Positions 1-9,130 are shown, numbered from the stretch's first letter. The stretch: 14,144 bases of DNA from Frankiaceae bacterium (GCA_026786045.1 JAJAYV010000423.1:1-14144); one strand, 5' to 3'. The notes: a model not told the origin generated them from the sequence alone. Numbers and translations: made by a program.

Positions 1-251
1 GCGGCGAGCAGCACGAGCGGGCCGGGCTGCCGCACGAGCAGCGCCGCGACGGCGAGCCCCTGGACGGCCCAGGGGACGGCGACGACGAGCGCCGTCGCGG
101 TGGTGTGCCGCCGGTGATAGGCCGGCCACGCCGCGGTGGGGCCGGCGATCAGGAAGGCCGGGTAGACGACGAGCTGGACGACCCAGACCAGCCCGGCGAG
201 GGCGGCCGTGGCCGCCGCGTGCACCTGGAGCAGCACGTCGTCGACCGGCAC
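1..251 (-). CDS. Uncharacterised integral membrane protein, 5' part (runs off the window start)
   Basis: An open frame of 83 codons starts at GTG 251 and is still open at position 1, so the C-terminus is missing. The start is supported by an AGGA 7 nt upstream; no ATG lies in frame. The protein begins MPVDDVLLQVHAAATAALAG. It has a hydrophobic helix at about residues 12-36 containing WVVQLVVYPAF, a polar stretch with YHRRHT (45-50), and a second helix at about 52-73. The H...W.VQ...YP.F....YH..H pattern resembles small uncharacterised bacterial membrane proteins I have seen annotated only as hypothetical. It is transcribed divergently from the HNH gene across a 73-bp gap. The coding call rests on the open frame, strong third-position G/C and the ribosome site. 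The function is unknown. Confidence 0.72.
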   Translation of the reverse strand, partial: MPVDDVLLQVHAAATAALAGLVWVVQLVVYPAFLIAGPTAAWPAYHRRHTTATALVVAVPWAVQGLAVAALLVRQPGPLVLLA

Positions 252-324
252 CGGCCGATCCTGACCGGCGGATCGTCGTGGCGCATCCCGGTCCCGTCGG
301 TCAGACTGGCGCGAGGAGGTCGGG

Positions 325-861
325 ATGGGCGGTGCGGACGGCTCGGCGCTCGTGCTCAACGCGACCTACGAGCCCCTGTGCGTGGTCTCCGGCCGGCGGG
401 CCGCGGTCCTCGTGCTCACCGCCAAGGCGGTCCCGGTCGCCTCGGGCGACGACGTCCTGCACAGCGCGCGTACGGCGATCCTGGTGCCGGTCGTGGTCCG
501 CCTGTCCCGCTTCGTGCGGGTGCCGTACCGGCCTTCGGTGCCGCTGACGCGCAAGGCGGTCTTCGCCCGCGACGGCGGCCGGTGCGTCTACTGCAGCGCG
601 CCTGCGACGAGCCTGGACCACGTCGTGCCGCGCAGCCGCGGCGGTGCGCACGCCTGGGAGAACGTCGTGTCGGCGTGCGGTCGCTGCAACCACGTCAAGG
701 CCGACCGCGGCATCGCCGAGCTCGGCTGGCGGCTGCGCACCGCCCCCCGCGCGCCGAGCGGCGCCGCCTGGCGGGTGGTCGGAGCGCGCCGGATGGACCC
801 GCGCTGGGCGCCGTACCTCGACGGGATGGACGTAGCAGAGGAGCTCGGGGAGCCGGCCTAG
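325..861 (+). CDS. HNH endonuclease family protein
   Basis: This is a 178-residue protein of the actinobacterial HNH family that opens with (A)LVLNATYEPL (residues 8-18). The HNH/zinc module lies at about 82-128: C87-x2-C90, D98-H99, N113, and C118-x2-C121 followed by N122-H123. That is the usual metal-binding, two-cysteine-pair form of a beta-beta-alpha-metal nuclease. ATG 325 is preceded by GAGGAGGT (313-320), a strong ribosome site. CAGACT at 302-307, the same hexamer found before rpiB, could be its -10 element. From memory, an equivalent gene (Rv2469c type) sits beside the DUF5130 gene in M. tuberculosis; here about 4.2 kb with three other genes separates them. There is no restriction methylase or phage gene nearby, so a stand-alone housekeeping role is more likely than restriction. 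The substrate is unknown. Confidence 0.9.
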   Translation: MGGADGSALVLNATYEPLCVVSGRRAAVLVLTAKAVPVASGDDVLHSARTAILVPVVVRLSRFVRVPYRPSVPLTRKAVFARDGGRCVYCSAPATSLDHVVPRSRGGAHAWENVVSACGRCNHVKADRGIAELGWRLRTAPRAPSGAAWRVVGARRMDPRWAPYLDGMDVAEELGEPA

Positions 862-1430
862 GAGGAGCGGGACTGCTGTTGGCGCGCCCGGCGGGCCGCG
901 GTCGCCGCGGCACGCTCGGCGACCTGCCGCTCGATCTGCTTGCGCTCCCAGTCGCGGCGCACCGGCGGCGACACCGCGAGGGCGGCCACGCCCAGGACGA
1001 GCAGCGAGCCGAGCACGCCCCAGCCGGCGTTGTGCCCTGGCGGGTCGGCCGTCGCGCCCGCCAGCGACAGCACGAGCAGGCCGGCACCGACCAGGCCGAA
1101 GACGCCGAGCGCGGCCTCGCGGGCCCACTCGCGCCGCGTGACCAGTCCGTAGAGGACGGCGAGGGCGGTCAGTGAGACCGGGACGGTGACACCCGCGGCG
1201 AAGCCCTCGGCGATGCGCAGGCCGCGCTCGTCGCCGAACAGGCCGACCGCGGACAGGCCGACCGCGGACAGGCCGTTGCGGAACGCCGCCTCGCGGTCCA
1301 CGTCGAGGACGCCGGCGACCCGGAGCAGCGACTGGACCGCGCTGGCCACGGGCAGCGCCGTCAGCACTGCGGTCAGTGCCAGCAGGCACCAGGTCGCGCC
1401 GCTGCGGCGCACGGGGCCGGGCTCGTCCAC
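858..1430 (-). CDS. Four-helix membrane protein of unknown function
   Basis: This 190-residue protein starts at GTG 1430. Predicted membrane helices are at about residues 13-34, 75-97, 104-126 and 134-155. They are followed by a highly charged tail (about 158-190) rich in Arg, Ala and Gln that probably faces the cytoplasm. A pentapeptide duplication, GLSAVGLSAVGL, occurs in the first long loop (about 53-64) and reflects a 15-bp tandem repeat in the DNA. I do not recognise a family. The GTG 1430 start is favoured because TACCGT lies exactly 7 nt upstream, as in other leaderless-looking genes here; no Shine-Dalgarno is visible. GTG 1412 is an alternative. The gene converges with HNH, the two stop codons overlapping inside CTAG at 858-861, and diverges from the amidase. 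Confidence 0.8.
   Translation of the reverse strand: MDEPGPVRRSGATWCLLALTAVLTALPVASAVQSLLRVAGVLDVDREAAFRNGLSAVGLSAVGLFGDERGLRIAEGFAAGVTVPVSLTALAVLYGLVTRREWAREAALGVFGLVGAGLLVLSLAGATADPPGHNAGWGVLGSLLVLGVAALAVSPPVRRDWERKQIERQVAERAAATAARRARQQQSRSS
1239..1275. repeat. 15-bp tandem repeat, about 2.5 copies, within a coding region
   Basis: The unit caggccgaccgcgga occurs at 1239-1253 and 1254-1268, identical in both, followed by a partial copy caggccg (1269-1275). The period is a multiple of three, so the frame is kept and the repeat adds the pentapeptide LSAVG to the membrane protein. It looks like a replication-slippage product. Confidence 0.9.
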
Positions 1431-1433
1431 GAC

Positions 1434-1490
1434 GCGGACGGTAGGCCGACCGGGCGCTGCCGGCCAGTGCTTTGCGGCATTACCGTCCGC
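1434..1490. promoter_or_regulatory. Mirrored divergent promoter region
   Basis: Two identical 10-bp arms form a perfect inverted repeat: gcggacggta at 1434-1443 and taccgtccgc at 1481-1490, with 37 bp between them. Read outward, each arm gives a -10-like TACCGT. It sits 7 nt before GTG 1430 on the minus strand and 6 nt before ATG 1493 on the plus strand. This fits two back-to-back leaderless promoters and supports both start choices. The arms could also, or instead, bind one shared regulator. Good -35 boxes are not evident. Confidence 0.6.
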
Positions 1491-1492
1491 CC

Positions 1493-2905
1493 ATGACCTC
1501 CCTGCACGACCTGTCCGCGCTGGAGCAGGCCGCCGCCGTCCGCCGCCGCGAGACCTCGGCGGCCGACCTCGTCGACCACTACGCCGAGCGCATCGCCCGG
1601 TACGACGCCGCGCTCGGCGCCTTCGTCACGCTGACCCTCGACAGCGCGCGCGAGCAGGCGCGCGAGGCCGACGCGGCCGTCGCGGCCGGTGCCGACCTGC
1701 CGCCGCTGCACGGCGTGCCGATCGGCATCAAGGACCTCAACCTGACGGCGGGCGTCCCCACGAAGCTCGGCTCGCCGGTCTTCGCCGACTTCGTGCCGCC
1801 GCTGTCGGAGCACGTCGTCGAGAAGCTGCGCGCCGCAGGCACGATCAGCCTCGGAAAGACGAACACGCCGGAGTTCGGCCTGCCCTGCTACACCGAGCCG
1901 GAGGTGGCGCCGGCGGCGCGCACGCCGTGGGACCTGTCGCGCTCGGCCGGCGGTTCGAGCGGCGGGGCCGGCGCCGCGGTGGCCGGCGGTCTGCTGCCCT
2001 TCGCGCAGGGCAGCGACGGCGGTGGCTCGATCCGCATCCCCTCCAGCGTCTGCGGCCTGTTCGGCATCAAGCCCGCGCGCGGCCGGATCAGCGCGGGGCC
2101 GGTCGTGGGCGACATCACCGGCCTGGCGACCAACGGCCCGCTCGCCCGCACGGTCCGCGACGCCGCCGCCCTGCTCGACGCCATGGCCGGGCCGATGCCG
2201 GGCGACCCGCACTGGGCGCCGCCGCCGGCGCAGAGCTTCCTCGCCGCTTGCGACGAGGAGCCGGGCCGGCTGCGGATCGGCCGCTACCGCGACAACGGCC
2301 TGCTCACCGGCGGTCTGCACCCGGAGTGCCTGCAGGCGTGGGAGGACGCGACCACGCTGCTCGTCGAGCTCGGCCACGAGGTCGAGGACGTGCCCGCGCC
2401 GTTCGACGCCTCGCTCGTACCGGTCTTCGAGACGGTCTGGGCGGTCAGTGCCGCAGGCATCCCGGTCGACCCCGCCCGCGAGTCCGAGCTGCGGCCACTG
2501 ACCCGGTGGCTGCGCGAGCGCGGTCGCACTGCCACCGCTACGCAGTTCACCGCCGCGCTGGCCGCGATGCAGCAGGCGACCCGGCGCGCGGTCACGGCCA
2601 CGGCCGCGTACGACGCCGTCCTCACGCCGACCCTCGCCCAGCTGCCGGCGCCGGTCGGCTGGTTCACGGACGCGGGGGACCCGCGCGCGGAGTTCGACCG
2701 GATGATCGGCTGGACGCCCTTCACGGCGACGTACAACACCAGCGGTCAGCCGGCGGTGAGCGTGCCGCTGCACTGGAGCGTCGAGGGGCTGCCGGTCGGC
2801 GTGCAGCTGGTCGGGCGCCCGGCGGACGAGGCGACGCTGCTGCGGCTGTCGGCCCAGCTCGAGGCGGCCCGGCCCTGGCGCGACCGCCACCCGGACCTGT
2901 GGTGA
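1493..2905 (+). CDS. Amidase-signature family hydrolase
   Basis: This 470-residue amidase-signature enzyme hydrolyses an amide (C-N) bond and probably acts in the cytoplasm. The catalytic triad is visible: Lys80 in PIGIKD, cis-Ser155 in SAGGSSGG, and nucleophile Ser179 in GSDGGGSIRIP. The 24-residue spacing of the two serines is that of the family. The C-terminal VGVQLVGRPADEATLL motif is also typical, and the length is normal. ATG 1493 is chosen over TTG 1472 because TACCGT lies 6 nt upstream, a leaderless arrangement, and the N-terminus then matches the usual short MxxxHDLSAL. There is no gatB or gatC nearby and the active-site loop reads DGGGS rather than the common DTGGS, so a stand-alone amidase is likelier than the GatA subunit of tRNA amidotransferase. 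The substrate cannot be read from sequence. malQ follows co-directionally. Confidence 0.93.
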   Translation: MTSLHDLSALEQAAAVRRRETSAADLVDHYAERIARYDAALGAFVTLTLDSAREQAREADAAVAAGADLPPLHGVPIGIKDLNLTAGVPTKLGSPVFADFVPPLSEHVVEKLRAAGTISLGKTNTPEFGLPCYTEPEVAPAARTPWDLSRSAGGSSGGAGAAVAGGLLPFAQGSDGGGSIRIPSSVCGLFGIKPARGRISAGPVVGDITGLATNGPLARTVRDAAALLDAMAGPMPGDPHWAPPPAQSFLAACDEEPGRLRIGRYRDNGLLTGGLHPECLQAWEDATTLLVELGHEVEDVPAPFDASLVPVFETVWAVSAAGIPVDPARESELRPLTRWLRERGRTATATQFTAALAAMQQATRRAVTATAAYDAVLTPTLAQLPAPVGWFTDAGDPRAEFDRMIGWTPFTATYNTSGQPAVSVPLHWSVEGLPVGVQLVGRPADEATLLRLSAQLEAARPWRDRHPDLW

Positions 2906-2943
2906 GTGAGCTGGGGTGAGTGAGCCGGGGCGAGTGAGCACTG
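2902..2943. repeat. 14-bp tandem repeat spanning the amidase stop and malQ leader
   Basis: Three tandem copies of 14 bp: gtgagtgagctggg (2902-2915), gtgagtgagccggg (2916-2929) and a degenerate gcgagtgagcactg (2930-2943). The first two differ at one base. The first copy contains the amidase TGA stop (2903-2905). The copies carry GTG codons, of which 2916 and 2934 are in the malQ frame, and TGA codons in other frames. Confidence 0.85.
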
Positions 2944-2954
2944 AGCAGCAGGGC

Positions 2955-2960
2955 AGGGGA
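2955..2960 (+). promoter_or_regulatory. Ribosome binding site deciding the malQ start
   Basis: AGGGGA lies 6 nt before GTG 2967. The in-frame upstream GTGs at 2916 and 2934 sit inside the 14-bp repeat and have poorer upstream sequences, so 2967 is preferred. Confidence 0.6.
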
Positions 2961-2966
2961 CGCCGG

Positions 2967-5012
2967 GTGACTCCCGCACTCGAGCAGCTCGCGCACGCGC
3001 ACGGCGTGGCCACCACCTACGTCGACTGGAGCGATGCGCCGGTCGGGGTCGCGCCGTCGGCCGTGGCCGCCGCGCTCGCCGCGATGGGCGTCGACGCCAC
3101 CACCGACGCCGCCGTCGAGGCGGCGCTGTCGGACGTGCAGGACGCGCCGTGGCGCCGGCTGCTGCCGCCGTCCGTCGTCGCCCGCGGCGACCGCGGCGCG
3201 GTGCGCGTGCACGCCGCCGACGGCGCCGCCGTCCACCTCGAGGTGCTGCTCGAGGACGGCTCCGCCCGTCGGCTGGTCGTCGACGGCGACGTCCTGGAGC
3301 GCCGCGGGGGCAAGGTCCGCCGGGAGGTGCCGCTCCGCGGCCTGCCGCTGGGCTGGCACCGGCTGCAGGCGTCGTGCGGCGACCAGTTCGAGGAGGTCGT
3401 CCTGTGCGTCGCGCCCGAGCGGCTGGAGCTGCCGCCCGGCCTGGACCGGACGTGGGGCTGGATGGTGCAGCTCTACAGCGTCCGCAGCGAGCGGTCCTGG
3501 GCCATGGGCGACTACGCCGACCTGCGCACGATCATCGAGCGCTCCTCGGCCGACGGTGCAGGCGTGGTGCTGCTCAACCCGCTGCACGCCGAGACGCCCG
3601 TCCTGCCGGTCAACCCCTCGCCGTACTCCCCGTCCAGCCGACGGTTCCGCGCCGTCGCGTACCTGCACGTCGAGGACGTTGCGGAGTACACCGCGGCGCC
3701 GGCCGAGATGCGCGCGGCAGTGGACGCGCTCCGCCCCGAGGCCGACCCCCAGCGGGTGCCGCGCGACCCCGTGGTGCGCGCCAAGCTGGCGGCGCTGGAG
3801 CTGCTCTGGCCGCTGCACCGCGCCGACGACCTGGCCCGCTGGCGGATCGAGCAGGGCCGGCCGCTCGAGGAGCTGGCCGTGTTCTTCGCGCTCGCCGAGC
3901 GGCACGGCCCCGACTGGCGGACCTGGCCGCAGGAGCTGCGTCGGCCGGAGGCCCCCGCGGTGGCCGCGGCTGCCGCCGACCTCGCCGACCGGGTGGCCTT
4001 CTGGTGCTGGACGCAGCTGCTCGTCGACGAGCAGCTCGCGGGCCTTGGCGCCGGGATGGTCGTCGGCGTGGTGCACGACCTGGCCGTCGGGGTCGATGCG
4101 GGCGGCGCCGACGCCTGGGCGCTGCAGGACGTGCTGGCCCTTGACACCAAGGTCGGCGCGCCGCCCGACTCGTTCAACCAGCAGGGCCAGGACTGGGGCC
4201 TGCCGCCGTGGCGGCCGGACCGGCTGGCCGAGGCGGGCTACCTGCCGCTGCGCGACGTCGTCCGCGGAGTGCTCCGGCACGCCGGCGGGCTGCGGATCGA
4301 CCACGTCATGGGGCTGTTCCGGCTGTGGTGGGTCCCGGCCGGCGCCGGCGCCGCCGACGGCACCTACGTGTCGTACGACGGCGAGGCGATGCTCGGCGTG
4401 CTGGCGCTCGAGGCGCACCGCGCCGGGGCGCTGGTCGTGGGGGAGGACCTCGGCACCGTCGAGCCCGCGGTGCGCCAGGCGCTCGACGCCACCGGCGTGC
4501 TCGGCAGCGCGGTGCTGTGGTTCGAGACGGAGGACGGCGCGTTCCTGCCGCCCGATCGCTGGCGCGGCACGGCGCTCGGCAGCCTCACCACCCACGACCT
4601 GCCGACCGCCGCCGGCTTTCTCGCCGAGGAGCAGGTGCGGGTGCGCCACGAGCTCGGCCAGCTCGCCGTCCCGGTCGAGCAGGAGCGTGCCGGCGTCCAG
4701 CGCGAGAAGGCCGCGCTGCTCGACATGCTCACCTCGACCGGCCTGCTGGACCAGTGTGGCGGCGACATCGTGCTGGCCATGCACGCCGTGCTCGCCGCCG
4801 CGCCGAGCAAGGTCGTGCTGGCCGCCTTCGGCGACGCCGTCGGCGACCTGAGGCAGCCCAACCTGCCGGGCACCATCGACGACTACCCCAACTGGCGGAT
4901 GCCGGTCGCGGACGGCTCGGGCCGCCCGCTGGGGCTCGAGGAGCTGCTCGGGTGCGAGGGCGTTCGGCGGCTCACCGCGCTCCTGGCCGAGGGCACGGCG
5001 CGGCGGCCGTGA
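2967..5012 (+). CDS. malQ: 4-alpha-glucanotransferase (amylomaltase, GH77)
   Basis: MalQ moves 1,4-alpha-glucan segments between maltodextrins and releases glucose, in cytoplasmic maltose/glycogen-derived dextrin metabolism. From GTG 2967 it has 681 residues. An N-terminal extension with a beta-rich domain (about 50-140) is typical of the long actinobacterial form, followed by the GH77 barrel. Signature segments are NPSPYSPSSRRF, FNQQGQDWGLPPW and GLRIDHVMGLFR. Catalytic residues by alignment are nucleophile Asp445 (RIDH), acid/base Glu493 (VVGEDLGTV) and Asp544 (TTHDLPT); all three are present. The gene follows the amidase by 61 nt, across a tandem repeat, and may be cotranscribed with it. 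No other glycogen or maltose gene is in the window. In-frame GTG 2916 or 2934 would extend it by 17 or 11 residues. Confidence 0.95.
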   Translation: MTPALEQLAHAHGVATTYVDWSDAPVGVAPSAVAAALAAMGVDATTDAAVEAALSDVQDAPWRRLLPPSVVARGDRGAVRVHAADGAAVHLEVLLEDGSARRLVVDGDVLERRGGKVRREVPLRGLPLGWHRLQASCGDQFEEVVLCVAPERLELPPGLDRTWGWMVQLYSVRSERSWAMGDYADLRTIIERSSADGAGVVLLNPLHAETPVLPVNPSPYSPSSRRFRAVAYLHVEDVAEYTAAPAEMRAAVDALRPEADPQRVPRDPVVRAKLAALELLWPLHRADDLARWRIEQGRPLEELAVFFALAERHGPDWRTWPQELRRPEAPAVAAAAADLADRVAFWCWTQLLVDEQLAGLGAGMVVGVVHDLAVGVDAGGADAWALQDVLALDTKVGAPPDSFNQQGQDWGLPPWRPDRLAEAGYLPLRDVVRGVLRHAGGLRIDHVMGLFRLWWVPAGAGAADGTYVSYDGEAMLGVLALEAHRAGALVVGEDLGTVEPAVRQALDATGVLGSAVLWFETEDGAFLPPDRWRGTALGSLTTHDLPTAAGFLAEEQVRVRHELGQLAVPVEQERAGVQREKAALLDMLTSTGLLDQCGGDIVLAMHAVLAAAPSKVVLAAFGDAVGDLRQPNLPGTIDDYPNWRMPVADGSGRPLGLEELLGCEGVRRLTALLAEGTARRP

Positions 5013-5021
5013 CGGATTCGA

Positions 5022-5027
5022 TAGCCT
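5022..5027 (+). promoter_or_regulatory. Putative -10 element for the CtaJ-like/DUF5130 unit
   Basis: TAGCCT lies just after the malQ stop and about 38 nt before GTG 5066. It is the same hexamer as the one before the gene starting at 14079. It suggests this pair has its own promoter with a short leader carrying GAGGAG, rather than depending only on malQ readthrough. No clear -35 is seen. Confidence 0.4.
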
Positions 5028-5065
5028 GCGCCGGACCGACCGCCCGTTCGTCCCGCGAGGAGCCC

Positions 5066-5428
5066 GTGAGCAACCGACGACTGCGCGCCTGCCTGACGGC
5101 GGCTGCGACCGCCGCCGTGCTGACCGCCTGCGGCGGTGGCGACGCCGCGCGCACCAACCACCTGGGTTACGAGGACGGCGTCGCCCCCGCTGAGGGCCTC
5201 ACGTTCTTCGAGGGGCTGGCGATCTACCTGCTGGCCCCGGCGGTGATCCTGCTGCTCATCGCCGCGGTGGTGTGGCTGCCCGGGATGGTGCGGTCCAGCC
5301 GCTACCGGCCCGGCCGCGGCTGGGGCGCCGCGCCGCTGTGGTTCGGCGGCCCGCCGGACCCGGCCGCTGCCGTCGAGAGCGCCTCCACCGGAGATCTCGT
5401 GAGAGGTGGCGCAAGTGGCGACTGGTGA
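5066..5428 (+). CDS. ctaJ-like: Small lipoprotein/membrane protein resembling aa3-type oxidase subunit CtaJ
   Basis: A 120-residue protein from GTG 5066, with GAGGAG (5057-5062) just upstream. Residues 1-22 are a lipoprotein signal: basic N-region (RRLR), hydrophobic core, and lipobox L19-T20-A21-C22 followed by GGG. A linker with GYEDGVAPAEGL (34-45) leads to one membrane helix at about 51-71, then a cytoplasmic tail with RYRPGRGW (79-86) and APLWF (89-93). The RYRPG.xW...P.W pattern after a single helix is what I recall for actinobacterial CtaJ, a small accessory subunit of the cytochrome bcc-aa3 supercomplex. The position directly before a DUF5130 gene matches the mycobacterial locus, from memory. 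The last 14 nt overlap the next gene, suggesting translational coupling. The lipobox is, as far as I remember, absent from mycobacterial CtaJ, so the oxidase assignment is an inference. Confidence 0.72.
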   Translation: MSNRRLRACLTAAATAAVLTACGGGDAARTNHLGYEDGVAPAEGLTFFEGLAIYLLAPAVILLLIAAVVWLPGMVRSSRYRPGRGWGAAPLWFGGPPDPAAAVESASTGDLVRGGASGDW

Positions 5429-5876
5429 CGGGCTCGACCCGCGTCAGCAGGAGCGCATCGAGTCCGTCGTGGAGCGCGCCCGGTCCGAGAACGGCCTGGA
5501 CCTGTCGGTCCTCGTCGGCGACCTCGAGCTCGACGACCTCACCCAGTTCCGCCCCGCGGCCGAGAAGCTGCACGCCGCCCTCGGCGACCGCTGCCCCTCC
5601 GCAGTGCTGCTCGTCGTCGCCCCCGGCCAGCGCCGCGTCGAGGTCGTCACCGGCCCGCTCGTGCGACGCCGGGTGCCCGACCGCGTGAGCGCCCTCGCGG
5701 TGCTCTCGATGACCTCGGCCTTCCGCGGGGGCGATCTCGTCGGCGGGATCGTCGACGCGGTGCGCCAGATCGCCGAGTCCGCCGGCCGTCGTACGGCCCT
5801 GTCGCCCGCCGACGACAAGCGCGGCGAGATGGCCGTGCGCGCCGACGGCGCCCACGGCACCCGCGGCGTCCACTAG
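5415..5876 (+). CDS. DUF5130 family protein (TPM-domain-like)
   Basis: A 153-residue soluble-looking protein without a signal or membrane helix. It begins MATGDGLDPRQQERIESVVE, with an N-terminal helix followed by SVLVGDLELDD, AVLLVVAPGQRRVEVVTGP and a C-terminal helix with FRGGDLVGGIVDAVRQI. This layout matches the actinobacterial DUF5130 (TPM-like) family, Rv2468c type. GTG 5415 is preferred because GAGAGG (5401-5406) lies 8 nt upstream; GTG 5406 would add three residues but has poor spacing. It overlaps the CtaJ-like gene by 14 nt, so the two products are probably made together. In M. smegmatis I recall the homologous pair (MSMEG_4692/4693) copurifying with the bcc-aa3 supercomplex. The biochemical role is unknown. 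It converges on pepN with a 19-nt gap. Confidence 0.82.
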   Translation: MATGDGLDPRQQERIESVVERARSENGLDLSVLVGDLELDDLTQFRPAAEKLHAALGDRCPSAVLLVVAPGQRRVEVVTGPLVRRRVPDRVSALAVLSMTSAFRGGDLVGGIVDAVRQIAESAGRRTALSPADDKRGEMAVRADGAHGTRGVH

Positions 5877-5895
5877 CCACACTCGCGCCAGCTGG

Positions 5896-8439
<2,544 letters not shown>

Positions 8440-8446
8440 GTGCCTC

Positions 8447-8474
8447 AGTCTCCCACGCGGCGGCCGCCGCACAA
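8447..8474 (-). promoter_or_regulatory. Putative leaderless promoter of pepN
   Basis: On the minus strand, TTGTGC (8474-8469), a 16-nt spacer, and GAGACT (8452-8447) are followed by 7 nt and then GTG 8439. This is the best -35/-10 pair in the window. Transcription would begin at or next to the start codon. Confidence 0.5.
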
Positions 8475-8510
8475 CCGGCAGCGCGCGCTTGCGCGTGCAA
8501 CCATGAGGTC

Positions 8511-9119
8511 ATGGCTGACGAGACGACGCGCATCGACTTCTGGTTCGACCCGCTGTGCCCGTGGGCGTGGATCACCTCGCGCTGGGTGCTCGAGGTGGAG
8601 CAGGTCCGCCCCGTCGCGACGACGTGGAACGTCATGTCGCTCACGGTCCTCAACGAGGGCCGGGACCTGCCCGCGGACTACCTCGAGAAGATGAAGCACG
8701 GCTACGGCCCGGTGCGCGTCTGCACCGCTGCCGCCGGAGCCGGCCACGACCTGCTGCCGCTCTACACCGCGTACGGCGAGCTCATCCACCACGAGAAGGT
8801 CGAGATCACCGACCCGACGCTGCACGAGCGCGCGCTCGCCGCGGCCGGTCTGCCGGCCGAGCTGGCCGCTGCCGCGGACGACGCGTCGCACGACGACGCG
8901 CTCAAGAAGAGCCACCACCGCGGGATGGACCCGGTCGGGATGGACGTCGGCACGCCGGTCATCCACGTGGACGGCGTCGCGTTCTTCGGCCCGGTGCTGT
9001 CGCGCATCCCGCGCGGGGAGCAGGCCGGGCAGGTGTGGGACGGCGCTCGGCTGCTCGCCGGCTTCCCGCACTTCTACGAGCTCAAGCGGACCCGGACCGA
9101 GGGCCCTCAGTTCGACTGA
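8511..9119 (+). CDS. DsbA/FrnE-fold mycothiol-dependent nitroreductase-type oxidoreductase (monothiol)
   Basis: A 202-residue cytoplasmic thioredoxin-superfamily protein of the Rv2466c type, a family known as mycothiol-dependent nitroreductases in M. tuberculosis. The active-site region is FWFDPLCPWAWITSRW (residues 10-25), followed by a helical insert and the cis-proline segment GTPVIHVDG. The only active-site cysteine is Cys16; the position I recall as Cys in Rv2466c (CPWC) is Ala19 here. A one-cysteine site favours mixed-disulfide (monothiol) chemistry with mycothiol. ATG 8511 is preceded by GAGGTC. The start lies 71 bp from divergent pepN, the same arrangement as recalled in M. tuberculosis, and the aldehyde dehydrogenase begins 24 bp downstream. 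FrnE-like isomerase activity is an alternative. Confidence 0.87.
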   Translation: MADETTRIDFWFDPLCPWAWITSRWVLEVEQVRPVATTWNVMSLTVLNEGRDLPADYLEKMKHGYGPVRVCTAAAGAGHDLLPLYTAYGELIHHEKVEITDPTLHERALAAAGLPAELAAAADDASHDDALKKSHHRGMDPVGMDVGTPVIHVDGVAFFGPVLSRIPRGEQAGQVWDGARLLAGFPHFYELKRTRTEGPQFD

Positions 9120-9130
9120 CGGGCCGGACG

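Noticed and set aside
325..861. HNH gene as part of a restriction, homing or phage module
   Set aside because: No methylase, intron/intein, terminase or integrase genes are nearby, and the family and location match a conserved chromosomal gene.
105..1175. A 356-codon plus-strand frame covering the HNH region
   Set aside because: It runs through the HNH gene in another frame and is antisense to two membrane protein genes. It has no recognisable domain.
1493..2905. Assignment of the amidase as GatA of the Asp/Glu-tRNA amidotransferase
   Set aside because: There is no gatB or gatC partner, and DGGGS replaces the common DTGGS around the nucleophile. A stand-alone amidase fits better.
8440..8472. 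An 11-residue N-terminal extension of PepN (MRRPPRGRLRH)
   Set aside because: It would cover the putative -10 element, and the extension is not like family N-termini. GTG 8439 fits better.
8479..8498. GC-alternating stretch cagcgcgcgcttgcgcgtgc between pepN and the DsbA-fold gene as an operator or hairpin
   Set aside because: The symmetry is short and imperfect and such runs are expected in DNA this GC-rich. I could not separate it from chance.
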